A stretch of 52,665 bases of DNA from Gnomoniopsis sp. IMI 355080 (GCA_027946555.1 JAPEVC010000240.1:1-52665), one strand, 5' to 3'; positions 1 to 11,986 are shown, counted from the stretch's first letter. Translations and numbers: made by a program. The notes: a model not told the origin generated them from the letters alone.

Positions 1-3000
1 TATACTCGATACCGCTATTCGAGTCTATAAAGGGGATAAAGAGATATAGCGGCTTTAGAATAAACGGAAGAACCCTAGCGACCCTATAGGCCCTTTTAAG
101 ACACCCCGCTAGCGACTAAACCAGCAAGCCACGAATCATCCTCCTCCTCCCTATACCTTCAATACCAGCTACGCTAGCGATACGGCAGTAAAGCCATAGC
201 GGAATACGAGTATTATACTATCGATACCCACTCTTAATACCCTTAGCAGCGATAGTTAGCTACTATAGTGCTATCTATATAATAGCAAAACCCACCTCTC
301 TAGAGTATGCCCCAGAAAAGCTTAAATCCAGAGGGCTTTATATGGTACTAGGTATCGAAAAAACTAGAGGCTGAAGGAATTGCCCCTACCCCGCCTTCAG
401 CATATCCATTAATAGGGACCTCTTTACGATTTTCGACCTCTATAAATATATAAATCGCCGGCAAGTCGTATACGGTCCTTATAGACCTCGATACTATAGC
501 GGAAGCGGACCTTGTTAGCTATAAGTTAGTTTAGAAGCTCTAGCTTAAGGAATCTAAATTTAATGCACCCCTCTTAGAGGTAGTGGGCGCTACCTTTGCC
601 CCTACCTATGGAGTCTTCGACGTATCTATTATTGCTACCGATAGCAGGGGAGTCACTAGATCCTTTCTCAGGTCTTGTATAGCAGTCGATAGGAGTATGA
701 CTGAGGATAGCAATCCGATCCTCCTATCTATAACCACCCTATAAGAATACGATATTCACCTAACGGCACGCTAGAGGCAATGGTGGTTTAATACCCCTTC
801 CTAAGGGTTCGAAATCTGTTCTACTAGGCAGTTTTATACTACTACCTATAATCACGCTTTCGTCTACTCTATTTCCTAGATTGACTTAACAACTTCCTTA
901 TAAGTCGACGATAAGGAATAAGCGGATAGCCCGCTATCCTCTGAGATCCCGATAGAGTTGCTCCCTTAGAGTAATATGTTTAATGACTTAAATACGAAGA
1001 TCCTCCCCTCTCATAAGTCCACAGACCACCCCATCGACATTCAAGAGGGCATAGAGCCCCCTTACGGACCTATCTACCCCTTATTATAAAAGGAGTTAAC
1101 AGAGCTTCGCCAGTACCTCGACGACAATTTACAAGCAGGCCGCATTCAACCATCAAAGAGTCCAGCCGGTGCCCCTATCCTTTTTGTACCTAAAAAGGAT
1201 GGTACTCTACGCCTTTATATTGATTACAGGGGCTTAAATGCAGTTACAGTTAAAAATCGATTCGCATTACCTCTGATTTCCGAAATCCTTAATAGGGTAT
1301 ACAGTGCTAAGTTCTTTACGAAATTAGATATTAAAGATGCGTACTATCGAGTGTGTATCCGGCAAGGCGATAAGTGGAAGACGGCATTCCGCACGCGGTA
1401 TAATCATTTTGAGTTTCTTGTGATACCTATAGGCCTTACTAATGCCCCGGCCACATTCCAGAACTATATTAATAAAGCGCTCTATAGGCTAGTCGATATC
1501 TACTATATAGTGTACCTCGATAATATCCTAATCTACTCCCTAGACCGAGAAACCTATATATAGTATATCCAGGCCGTTTTAGATCGCCTCTATGCTGCTG
1601 AGTTATATTGCAAGCCCTCTAAATATGTATTCTATATAGAGAGTATGGATTTCTTAGGGTTTATTATTTCACCCCGCGGAGTGTTAATAGATCGCCGGCG
1701 TATCGACACTATACTCTAGTAGCCTCTCCCGAGAACCTACTATAATATACAGGTATTCCTAGGGTTCTGCAATTTCTATCGGCGTTTTATTAAAGGCTAC
1801 TCTGGGATAGCTGCTCCTCTATTATCTCTGCTTAAAAATAGTAAGAATAGGAAGAAACCCGGGCTAGTGGCCCTTTCCCTTAGCGAACGATTAACGTTCC
1901 GGCGGCTACTCGCCGCGTTCCAGAGTACACCTCTTTTACGGCACTTTAACCTATTACTACCTATTAGGGTAGAGATAGATATGTCTAATTTTACTCTTAC
2001 TAATATTCTATCCCAGCTATAGTCAGACGGGCGTTAGTACCCTATGGCCTTTTAGTCTAAGAAATTATTAGGCATAGAGGTAAATTATAGTACCCTGGAC
2101 CTCGAGCTAATGGCTATTATAATATCGTTTAGATACTAGCGACACTACCTCAAAGGGTCCCGTTATAAGATAGAGGTCTTAATAGATTATGAGAATCTTA
2201 AGTATTTCTTTTAGAAGCCTTGCCTAGAGGGTAGGCAGTCCCGTTGGTATATGGAATTAATTCCGTATGACTTTGTTTTACGGTATCGGGCAGGCAAGTT
2301 AAACCCTGCCGATAGCCCGTCGCGAAGACCGGATTATAAGGGCGAGAAGCCTGCGAATCGCGATCTACTCGCTGGACTATAGTCTAAAATAGTATAGAGC
2401 GTTTCAGCTAGCTATATCCTGCAGAAGGATTAACTTATCCTATAAGACGTTATGCGGGTATAGGGTATAGCATTATAAGAAAGCGTATATAAACCTATTA
2501 TATCGTTTCCTCTATAGGAGGCTATCCGTTAGGTATAAGCCGAGGACTAGATATATGTTCGCCTCTGTTCCGTGTTGGAATAGGAGGGCTTATAGCCTAA
2601 GGTGAAAGATTAGACCTATGAAAACGGGGTTCTCTACCTTAAAGGCAGGATATATATCCCTGATGATATAGCGCTCCAGAATGAGATTTTAGAGCTGTAC
2701 CACGACGATCCGCTCGCAGGTTATTTTGGTGTCGACCGGATACTAGAGGTGATTCGCTGGAAGTTTACCTGGAAAAGCCTAAGGTCCTTAGTTAAAGATT
2801 AGGTGGATGGATGCCCTGTATACGAAGAGAATAAAAGCCCTAGGCATAAACCTTATAACGAGTTATCCCCCCTTCCTATACCCGTGAAACCTATGAAAGA
2901 GCTGGCAATGGATTTTATTATAGGTTTACTACCCGTGCTTTGGAATGGCAGCGAAGTGGATGCGATCCTCGTAGTAGTTGACTGCTATTTAAAGACTAGT

Positions 3001-4110
3001 CGCTTATTCCCAGTCAGAACCGATATTATATCTGCAGAATTAGCAGAGTTATTCCATAATAAGATTAAACTCGTTTTTAGAGCGCCTTTAGGCATTGTGT
3101 TAGATAGAGGGCTAGTCTTTATTAATACTTTCTGGGCAGACCTATATTACCTGTTAAAGATTAAGCGTCGCTTGTCGATAGCGTTTCATCCCTAAACCGA
3201 TAGGTAATCGGAACGGATTATCCAGATAATCGGTTACTATCTGCGTTGTTTTATAAACTCAATATAAGGAAACTGGCTAAAGTTACTCCGATCAGCGTAA
3301 TATATGCTAAATAACAGCCGTAATGCCAAGATAGGCATAACCCCAGTATAGTGCTTATTCGGATTTCACCCATACCTGCGACTCGATAACGAGGACGCTA
3401 TTATAGAGGGGGCGCTAGGTATAAAGATATAGTTGAAACGCCTAGAATAAGCCCGCGAAGAGATGAAGGAATACTGGCGAACTGTAAACGAAGCTATAGT
3501 GAAATACTATAACCAAAAGCATTAGCTAAAGGAGTTTTAGCGAGGAGACTATATTCGACTATCCACCCGTAACCTTAAATTTAAAGGTAAGGCGAAGAAG
3601 CTATTACTATAGTTTATAGGACCTTTTAGAGTTCTGGAGAAGATCGGCTTATAAGCATACCGCTTGGCATTACCCGATAAGTATGCTCGACTTTATAATA
3701 TATTCTATATATCACTCCTGGAACCCTAGTAGACTCGACGGGGCACTATACCCTTAGAGCCTCTAACGATGCCCGAGCTAGAAGATGATGAAGAGTAGGA
3801 GGTTAACGAGGTACTTAACTTATATATTATCCGAGGAACCCTTTATTACCTTATGAAATGGAAAGGCTGGCTATCCGAGTATAGTATCTGGGAACTTAAG
3901 AAGTATTTAGATAATGCTCCTAAATGCCTCCGGCGTTTCGAACGGAATTAATAGCGAAAGAAGCATTCCAGGAGTATAACGACTATCTAGTAATATCCGG
4001 GCTAGATATTAGCGAGAAACCTGCGGTATATATATATATCACTAGTCCACGATCTAGTATAGGAGTGATGAAATTAATTATAGCTATTACTAGGGTGTTA
4101 CCCTAAGGCT
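1..4110 (+). mobile_element. RIP-degraded Ty3/gypsy retrotransposon with chromodomain (pol remnant)
   Basis: A pol polyprotein can be followed in one frame (codons starting at 1+3n) from about 460 to 3950, with many stops but no frameshift. Domains in order: a retropepsin-like stretch (about 480-760), reverse transcriptase (about 1090-1660), RNase H (about 1930-2330), integrase (about 2690-3240) and a C-terminal chromodomain (about 3800-3945, with LMKWKGW). The chromodomain places it among chromoviruses. The reverse transcriptase box reads YLDN at 1513-1524 instead of YLDD. Stops fall where the family has Trp or Gln, for example TAG at 2035 and 2137 and TAA at 3193 and 3205. All are explained by CpA-to-TpA change on one strand or the other, the RIP signature. 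The 5' end and gag are cut off or unreadable. TGTTACCC at 4093 could begin a 3' LTR, but no matching LTR was identified. The element is inactive. Confidence 0.9.
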
Positions 4111-4239
4111 ATTACCAGGGAGCCACCCTATTAACCAAAGGGCTATTTATAGGCGCCACCCGATCGAAATTAAGGCTGTTACCGGGGAGCTATCTAAAAG
4201 ACCGCTATACCTATAAAACCGACTTCTTAATAGGGGATA

Positions 4240-5225
4240 TACGCAGGAGCTTCGCCGCCGCCACGCCGAAGGGGCTCTGGTCAGGATCCTAGTCATCGTC
4301 CTCGTTATCCAGCTAATCCAGGTATTCCTCGCAGCTAATTATATTACGTATAATATGCTTAATAGCAGCGATAAACTCGCGAAGAGCCAGCTCCTAGGTG
4401 ATATAGCCAGGGTTGCCTGGCTATAAATGTAGTAGCAGGCTTGTCTAGTAGTCGAGGATATATACCTAGAGCACCAGTTATTAGCTACTATTTTGCTCGG
4501 GTATCGATATTATATATACCTTAGAGGCGCCCGACTTAGGAGGCTTGCTAGCTATTTATACCGCTAGAGGACGGCGAATATTAACTATAGCGTTATATGC
4601 TATACTGATCTATAGGCTATATTAATACCAGCGATACTACGGCGAATCTAGGGAACTTACTGAGATCTCCGCCTTCTTAGAGGCAATGAGGCCCTAATTA
4701 GCGAAGTGGGCATTTCTTATCGCTAAGAAAGCGATAAGTAAGCGCTGCTCGGCCGCAGCGATAGCCTTATAGTCGGCTAGCTCTATAAGGTAGTACTAAC
4801 TAGCCCTACTATTATTGGCAGGGAGCTAGCGTAGACTGTTATCTTTAATATAAATACGCGTCACCTAGACGGCATTCGCCTAGCAGAGCGCGGCTATAAA
4901 GTCGTTAAGGTTACTTAGGATAGCGGCTAGGTGCTAGATAAGGTATTAATATTAAATCGCTACGAATTCGCGAGAGGATCGCTATCTATACTCTGGCAGA
5001 CCTTATTATTATCGGAGCAGGTATTATAGGCGGTTATACCTGCCTGCTTATGAGTGTAGGGGATTACTAGGCCCGCGTTATCGGCTGGGTCGAACTTATA
5101 CTCGATATTAGAGAGATACTTATAGCATACTAAGGTTTGAATAGTAAGGGCGGTATCTTGCTTAGCAGCCGCCTTGCGAGCGTTAGCGTTAGCCTGTTGA
5201 GGAGGTATTATATAGCCGGTAGGGA
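4240..5225 (-). pseudogene. decayed minus-strand reading frame, unidentified repeat-derived protein
   Basis: The minus strand has an open stretch of about 80 codons from about 5217 down to 4985, beginning PPQQANANARKAAAK and containing CYKYLSNIEYKF. It then continues with scattered TAG/TAA stops toward 4240. The codon just before the PPQQ start is ATA, which would be ATG before a G-to-A (RIP-type) change. Base composition, TpA richness and stop type match the adjacent retroelement. It could be a gag-like or accessory protein of a second element in opposite orientation, or a nested insertion. I do not recognise the family. Confidence 0.4.
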
Positions 5226-6890
5226 GAAGAGATTAATAATAATAGTGATAAGGAGGCGATATATAAGATAATTGAAGGCGAGATTGATAATACTTACGGC
5301 TAACTCGATGGTTGTTGGGTTGAAAAAGGGAAGGAAGGAAGTTTGTAAATAGAGCTGTCGCGACTGCTAGTTTGTATTACGCGCGGGTGGTCCGAGCGCC
5401 TCGTCGTCGGGTCAACGGCGGAATAGCGTTAAACCAGGCCACCCCTGTTACCCTGGTGGTGCACTAATGCACCTCTAGAATCCTGTACCCCACCTAATAA
5501 TAATTCGTACGAGTTTCGCTGTGGAGGGCTATAGTATAGAGGGGAGATAGTTGTTACAGTGGAATCAGGAAGGGCTGTATTAGGTGTATAAAGCGCTAGC
5601 GTATCGTTAATACCTAGCCTATTCCCCGCTTCTGCTTCGTTGAGGATTCTTGCTCCTATAAGAATCAGCTTCTGTACTATTAGAGAGCTGATATTAATAC
5701 TATTGTTACCACCCTTATTAGTGATCTCTGCCTGACTGCAGTACTGATCCCTTGGCGTCTCTAATATCTTTTTTCTAAGTTGCTATTTTTACTATTTTTA
5801 TATTTAAAAATATTTTGCTTATATAATAATATTACTAGTAAAAATGACTAAAAATTGACTAAAAACTAACTAAGATTAACTAAAAAAAAGTTTAGTTAGT
5901 TTTTAGTCAGACTAAAAACTAGTGAATAATTTTTCAACCCTGCCTCATCACCAGCCTAGCATTTGCCTCAATTTGTTAAGCAGGCGGGTCAAGGTGAGAA
6001 GTATCCAAGCTACAGTATGTACGCCTGTTTTGGAATGCACTCGCTGTGGAATAGGTACTGGGTTTGGAATATCGTGAGGCGGCCTGTAACTTTTTAGGTG
6101 GTGTTTATTATATTAGGAATATTCCGGGTCCTCGGGAAGATATTCCGCTATAGGAACCGCTATATTTCACTTATTTTAATTAATTTAAAAGTCTTTTTTA
6201 AATAATTCTCGCATTATATATATTAATTTAAGGTTATAAAGTCTTTAGTATATATCTTATATTAAACTTACTATATAATTAGTATTTTAATACCTCTCTA
6301 AGATTTATCTACGTGGCTGACTAAGCTTTTTCTTATTATTTCAAAATATTAATATATCTTAGGTTATATTACCTTTTATATATTAAATCTAGTTATATTT
6401 AAAAATATATATATAAACTTAATTTATTATATAACTCAGAGTATTATTAATGTATTTATTAAGCTAAAATAATAAGTAAATTAATATTGTGGCATTTTAG
6501 AGGTATTCGAAAATGGACCCACTTTTTACTCTAGTATGGAATGCGCCTTAAAAATAGAATATCAAATCGCGTCCCGAAACTTATGATAAATCAGGGGTAC
6601 GTACTGTATCTTGGTCACATGGAGCCACAGAGCCTTATTAGTGAAGCGCGTGATTGCTGATGATAGGTGTGAATCACACGAATATTCCAGCTATCCCAGG
6701 CGAGGATCTGTCTAAGATAGGGCTTGATAGACGACATACGAGGCCCGACTGCATGGCTGTGGAACACCGAGACAGGTATTAATACCTTGGGCGAGCGAGT
6801 AGATATACCTAGGTACCTAGCCGCATATTCCTACCCAGGTACGGCGTCTGACGTCGTGAAGTGTCTGATGTTCCGTTTGTCTACTTTGAT
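5226..6890. other. gene-free, largely AT-rich repeat-island flank
   Basis: No credible coding frame. A GC-richer patch lies at about 5370-5470. It is followed by strongly AT-rich DNA at 5760-5935 and again at about 6110-6500, dominated by TA and AT steps, consistent with old RIP-mutated repeat. Composition returns to normal by about 6600, where the 3' flank of the permease gene begins. One TACCTAGGTA palindrome sits at 6806-6815. Confidence 0.6.
5834..5923. repeat. compound AT-rich palindrome (MITE-like or foldback remnant)
   Basis: A perfect 16-bp inverted repeat pairs 5857-5872 (GACTAAAAACTAACTA) with 5893-5908, around a 20-nt loop. The right arm is itself half of a second palindrome: 5898-5908 against 5910-5920, 11 bp around a single A. 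The motif GACTAAAAA recurs several times, and ACTAGT bounds both ends (5834, 5918). It resembles the terminus of a small inverted-repeat element, but no target-site duplication is evident. Confidence 0.55.
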
Positions 6891-8550
6891 TCATCTACCA
6901 ATCATTTTCAGCTCCCCAAATCTCAGCGCGGGATACACTATACCTGCAAAGCCCATGGCAAGCCACACGCCAATATCACCGCCATAATCGCCAATCCTCA
7001 ACGCCAATGGGCCCTGGTACCAGACCTGATCCATACCAATAATAGCACCAGCCCATCCGACAAGCCAAGCCAAGAGTGCAGCGATACCCAACGGCAACTG
7101 TCCCGGTGCTTCCCAAGTAGTCCAATCAAAAGGAACATTTCTCAGCACATGGAAAATTAAATGCTCCTCGATGACAATAGTCAACCACGGACAGATCCAA
7201 TAGCTCATGATGGGCAAGAAGTTCTCGAAGATGTTGTATAGGCTGTTTCGCCCCGCCACGGAACACACGAGCTCAATCACCATCAACACTAGGCACCATG
7301 CCCAGCGAGGGACAGCTTGAGCATGCAATCCCAAGACTTGGCACATATTCGCGGCCGTGTAGGTGGATGGGGCGTTGCTTGCTATGCTTCCAAATGCGAA
7401 GATAATAAGACAAAGCTCCCCCAGACCGCCGAGGCCGTCGTAGCAAGCAAGTAGCAGCGCCGCAGACGATGTCTTGTAAGCATCGGCCCAATCGGGCGGA
7501 CCAGACACGATTCCAGTGCCGATACCCACGCCGACGATGTTGGTGGCAAGTAGAGCGGTCCAGTTGCCGGACCAGGTGCTTGCGAATACCAGGGCTCTGG
7601 ACGTGGTGGTGGGGTAGTATACGTTGAAATCTGCCGCAAATGTAGCCAAGCCGATGGCTGAGGAGAACTGAAGGGCAAAGAACGAGCATCGATTTGCTGT
7701 AATGGTGCCAGGTGATCCGGCCGAGGCCAGACTCACGTCCCATTCGCGTCCCGAAGAGCCGACAAGGATAAGCAGGGCAAACATTTGTGGCGCCCAGGCA
7801 TATCTGGTATATGCAATCAGTCTCAATTTAGAAATACTTAGGAATGCTATCAAATAGGGGAAAGACGAGGATGCTTGCTTACCTCTGATACATGTGCACA
7901 ACGGAAAGCCCAAAAATTGCGATGATGCCAATGGCCAACCCACTGATGACGCATCCAACTACAATAGTCAAACCTCTGCCGTTCACTACAGATATCATTT
8001 GGCCAGCAATGATGGTCCCAATGGTGGCCCAGCCGATCTGCATGATTATGTTCAGTAGGGCAACCATTTTCGAAGGCCAGTATCCCAAGAAAAATCGTCC
8101 TAAGATCTATTTCACAACTCAGCTGATAGTAGCAAGCAGCCGGAATGTAAGATCCCGTGTACCTACCATCGTTCTGTGTCCACTGGCAGCTCCAAAGGTA
8201 GCGATATACCCGATGGCACCAGAACTCAGGGCGTTGGCGAAGATGGTAATGCAGATGCAGTCGACCCAGCCCAGGCTGTATATTACGGGACCAAGCAGGC
8301 CCGGAATGATAAGCATAGCGGTCAAGTTGATGCTGAACCACAACGTGAATATTTCAGTACAGATCGACCAGCTGTGGCGGGCCAGTTCTCGTTCTTCGGG
8401 CATGACGCGGGTGATACCTCGAGCCTCGAGTCCTGACATGCTTTCTATTCGCGCAGAGCATCGTGAAAAACAGCTCTTCGTCACGATCACATCGTCTCCA
8501 ATCATTGTGGTATTGAGCCCTCCATGATCAAGGTGACCTCGTGGACCCAT
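6891..8550 (-). CDS. purine-cytosine permease, Fcy2-type NCS1 transporter
   Basis: Predicted plasma-membrane proton symporter for cytosine and purines (NCS1 family, Fcy2 clade). Exons 8550-8167, 8106-7883 and 7803-6891 join in frame to 506 aa, close to the usual fungal length of about 500-530. Visible family features are the N-terminal GLEARGITRVMPEER, the first membrane block with TLWFSINL and the SGAIGYIATFG segment. Exon 2 holds the RFFLGYWPSK and GQMISVVNG block. The C-terminal part has FDWTTWE followed by two membrane helices and the GGDIGVWLAM and GIVYPALRFGELK signature. About 12 hydrophobic segments are present. Donors are GTAGGT and GTAAGC; acceptors are ATAG and CCAG. The ATG at 8550 was chosen as the nearest start before the conserved N-terminus; an in-frame ATG at 8751 would add 67 residues. 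It diverges from the methyltransferase gene at 8974. Substrate is inferred from family only. Confidence 0.9.
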
Positions 8551-8973
8551 ATTGTTTATGCTGTAGTCCGCAGTGTGATGACTTGGTGCTTGATTGAGTG
8601 AAGCACAGAGCCAGGGCGTTCCTGGGAGAACTATGCTTCTGATGCTTATTTCGAAATTGGTGAGAGAATGAGAGGGGTTGAAAGATGGAAGATGAGCCCT
8701 CCGGAGATGTCGTCTTGCTCGCTCAAATAAAATCCACACGGAGGCGGACAATGCGTTTGTCTGCGGCTTGCTGTCGGGGCCCGGGAAATCTCACGCCGCA
8801 GGGACGTCGTGTTGCATCATGCAACGAGGGGTCGATTCTGTTGCTGATTACCTTCTGGCCGCAAAGCCGTTCTCTTGCTCCAATCTTCTGATCCTCAGGC
8901 CTTCTATGTCCTGTCTATACGCCTACCTAGGTACCCTGCGGTGTCAGTTCACCACTGCAACTGCATACACAAG
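8551..8973. promoter_or_regulatory. shared divergent promoter of permease and methyltransferase genes
   Basis: A 423-bp region lies between the two start codons, transcribed outward both ways. A CCAAT box sits at 8880-8884, about 90 bp before the methyltransferase ATG. The palindrome TACCTAGGTA lies at 8924-8933, about 40 bp before it. No clear TATA box is seen for either gene. Confidence 0.5.
8924..8933. promoter_or_regulatory. TACCTAGGTA palindrome upstream of methyltransferase
   Basis: A perfect 10-bp palindrome 41 bp before the ATG at 8974. The same 10-mer occurs 54 bp before the AAA ATPase ATG (46034-46043) and at 6806-6815. A 9/10 match (26692-26701) lies about 120 bp before the O-methyltransferase ATG. 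Its function is unknown; position and recurrence suggest a core-promoter or transcription factor site. Confidence 0.35.
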
Positions 8974-9783
8974 ATGTCAAGTCAATACGATACCATTCAA
9001 AGACCCTATGATGAGATCCGAAAATCCTCCATCGCCATCATCGAGAAAGAAAATGTACGTGCAGCTATCGAACCCCTTATCAAAGGCGCGCGAGTACTCG
9101 ATCTAGCCTGTGGGTCCGGATTCTACTCGCTTGATTTCATGAAATGGGGAGCCAGTCGCGTTGTCGGTATCGACATCTCGCCCGTCATGCTCACCGAGGC
9201 TGCACGGCAAGCCGCCGCTGAGCTTGATCCAAATTCAACGAAACAAATCTCATTCGTGGAAGCGGACTGTTCTCGGCCATCTCTCTACGACGGCGGCCCA
9301 TTCGATGTTGTCTTCGCCGCGTGGCTGCTCAACTACGCCGGCAGCGGCAGCGATATGTGTCAAATGTTTCAGAACATCGCACTAAATTTGAAAGATGATG
9401 GGCATTTCCTAGGGGTGACGCCAGTCCCAAGCGAGGATCCAGTGGCCTTCTATGCTGCTGAGAGCAAAGCCCGACCCGAAGGCTCGGGATTTCTCGTCGT
9501 CGAGCCCACGGGGAGGGTTCATGATGGTATTGTTATTCACGTGCATGGTGATACTTCTGTTGGTCCTGTCGATTTCGACAACTATCATCTTCGGAGTGAA
9601 GTCTACGAGGCTGCAGCGAGGGAAGGGGGCTTGCATGGGAATCTCGGATGGAGGCTGACTACTGTGCCTGAAGGATTCCTTGAGCATCGGGATGGGGGTG
9701 CTAGCATTGAGGAACTCGAATCTTATGCCCAAACGGCTAACTATGGCATATTGGTAATATCGAAGCAATCTCAGAGAACCTAG
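8974..9783 (+). CDS. class I SAM-dependent methyltransferase
   Basis: Intronless, 269 aa, predicted cytosolic. Starts MSSQYDTIQRPYDEIRK. Motif I of Rossmann-fold methyltransferases, VLDLACGSGFYS, lies near residues 38-50. It is followed by the acidic ribose-binding end of strand 2 (VVGIDISPVML), then a motif II-like FVEADCSRP and the post-core FDVVFAAWLLNYA. The acceptor substrate cannot be told. The family includes small-molecule O/N/C-methyltransferases of fungal secondary metabolism and toxicant resistance. The ATG at 8974 was chosen because the protein is family-like from here on; the frame is open upstream to 8875 but without family-like sequence. It is divergently paired with the permease at 8550. 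No biosynthetic backbone gene lies nearby, so a cluster role is not supported. Confidence 0.87.
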   Translation: MSSQYDTIQRPYDEIRKSSIAIIEKENVRAAIEPLIKGARVLDLACGSGFYSLDFMKWGASRVVGIDISPVMLTEAARQAAAELDPNSTKQISFVEADCSRPSLYDGGPFDVVFAAWLLNYAGSGSDMCQMFQNIALNLKDDGHFLGVTPVPSEDPVAFYAAESKARPEGSGFLVVEPTGRVHDGIVIHVHGDTSVGPVDFDNYHLRSEVYEAAAREGGLHGNLGWRLTTVPEGFLEHRDGGASIEELESYAQTANYGILVISKQSQRT

Positions 9784-11230
9784 ACGTTGCTCAAAGTACC
9801 TCGATAGTAGCTGAATCTACGGTTTCGCAGTACGTCTTGGTTCTATACCAGTCCAATTGTCGGTTGGCTAAGATAGGGTGATTGGAACCACACTTGAGTA
9901 AGTAATAAGTCGATATCAGTCTAAGTTTCACAAAGGGCGAAAAGCCTGCGTGCCTGCTCAAATAGCCGTGGGGCTATAGCAGGGGCTATATATCACCGCC
10001 AATATATCATAATAGTCTTCGATAACACTTACTCAAGACATTGTAAGACCTATTTGAAGAATTCGAGGAGCAGAAGATAGCAGCCTAAGTTGAAACAAAA
10101 CATTACGAATGATCAAGCCATGCCGTGTAGTAAGCGGTAAAGCCAACAGCTAGAGGTCAGGGCCGGTCTTGGGTCGGCGAAAGTGCTTCTACTAATAGCT
10201 CAATTGATCTCAACGCCTACAGCCTTGGCTTGCCTTTTAAGGATCAATTTTGCAGATAAAATTTTCGTACTGTGAAGTATTTTCCAGGTCATTACCACAT
10301 CTCTCGAACTATGCAAGAGTGACCTCCCGGATGGCCTTAGCAGGGGGCAAGAACCGTAAAGGGTGACTCCAGAGTGATCTCGATAATGCAACTCCAACAG
10401 CAGGAATACCCGTGGACTTTACCGCAAGCTAGCTTGGCCTGTCCTCAGGACCTCGCGGCCCTTAGCAGCCGCCGTCAATGATGAATGCTGACGCGCCAGC
10501 ATACTCTTAGACACGTACTAAGCCATATCCGCTTCATCGAGGTTCTCCGCCTTACGAACAGCGAGTATCTTCTTACATCGTCATTTCAAGACTCTCCATA
10601 GCAAAATCTTTCACAATCCCCTCTTTTCCCAGTTCACAGCCCAGACCGACGTAGGTGTCGATGAGGTCCTTGTGTAGCACGTGGTCTCGTGACGTGAGCG
10701 CAACTGCAGGAGGAGCTGAAGAGGAGGCACGAAATGGCAACCTACTATAGTTCTTGACGATAAATAAAGAGAATAAATAAGATGGCAGGGAAGAACAGCT
10801 ACCTCGGTTATGCAACGGCTATTCGGCAAAGTATGTTACTTGGGTATTAATGACGCTTTTCGTCTAAGAACCACGGCGGCGTTTGCGACGGCGCCCGCGC
10901 GCCAAATAATAATGTCATGATGACTAATATTTACTCAATCGCGACTGAAGTGCTTATAACTCAGTGTAACAATGTCTTAGAACGAGTGTCATGAACCGCA
11001 ACTAAGCAATACCTCCCTAACTACATTTGGAGATGGACACGGTCATTGCGCCGCCTTTTGCCTCTTTTGAATTTCATTATATGTGTAAATGAACTCTCTA
11101 AAGTGTTTTTCTGATCATCGTTGTTCTGCATTGGGCACCTGAATCATTCGAACTTGATAAGGTCCCACTGTTTCTTCTTCTATATTAAGATCATTTATCG
11201 TGAAGTACTTTTGCACAGAATACGCCTTAG
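9784..11230. other. intergenic, no gene recognised
   Basis: About 1.45 kb. Several short frames on both strands lack family-like sequence or credible splicing. The right third should contain the promoter of the HPP gene; no clear TATA box was found. No RNA gene or repeat structure was recognised. Confidence 0.5.
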
Positions 11231-11986
11231 ATGCTTTCCTACCCTCTTAAGTGGATGACTCGCTGGTTCGGTATGCGCAGTCAGCCCCTGGAGCCACAAC
11301 CGCTCTGGATATCTCTGGTATGGGCGTTTGTCGGTGCATTCTGTGGTCTCTCGCTCCTCCAAGCTGTATTCGGCCACAGCCAGTACTTCATCAGTCGTGG
11401 GGTCCCACAGCTTGTCGCATCCTACGTGAGTTCCTAAAAAGCCCCTGGCTCCCCTCAGCGTATGAGATGCCAAATACGAGATACCAATATCCATCGCTAA
11501 AAGTAATATTAGGGCGCGACTGCTGTACTTGTGTACGGCGTCCCTGAAGCACCTCTGGCGCAACCGCGGGCGGTTGTGGGAGGTCATTTCATCAGCGCGC
11601 TCGTTGGCCTTGTTGTATTGGAGATCTTCATATTCTCAGGGCATGAGAACTCTGCCAAGGATGGTATCCAGGACAATCTGAGTTGGTTGGCGGTGTCTCT
11701 GGCTACCTCAATCGCCATTGTTTGTATGATGGCAAGCAAGACAACCCACCCGCCCGCTGGAGCGACTGCCCTGCTCCCGATTGTGGAACCATCGATTTAC
11801 CGGCTGAGATGGTACCTCTTACCGGTAGTAATTTTATCCTCTACATTGATGTTAGTGGTGGGCCTGATCACAAATAATGTTCAAAAGAGGTATCCGATAT
11901 ATTGGTGGAAGCCATCCCCTGCACCTGTCAAGCAATTACCGACTGTCGAGGTGCCTAATGCCAAGGAAAGTCCTTTAGCCTTATAA
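11231..11986 (+). CDS. HPP-family integral membrane protein
   Basis: Exons 11231-11425 and 11513-11986 flank an 87-bp intron with GTGAGT donor, a CGCTAA branch-like site and TTAG acceptor, giving 222 aa. Family features are WAFVGAFCGLSLLQ (first membrane helix), the splice-spanning ASYGATAVLVYG, PLAQPRAVVGGHFISALVG and the family signature THPPAGATAL near the middle. A last hydrophobic helix (VVILSSTLMLVVGLI) precedes a short polar tail. Four membrane segments are expected. Bacterial and plastid HPP proteins have been linked to nitrite transport. The role of the fungal branch is not established, so only membership is claimed. The start could lie further upstream if there is an additional 5' exon. 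Confidence 0.87.

Noticed and set aside
5320..5470. GC-rich patch inside the repeat island as a possible gene start
   Set aside because: No open frame with family-like sequence crosses it. It may be part of an element's leader or LTR but matches nothing else in the window.
11231..11437. Apparent 68-aa HPP fragment ending in a stop
   Set aside because: The stop is in an intron with a GTGAGT donor. Joining to 11513 gives a full-length family member.
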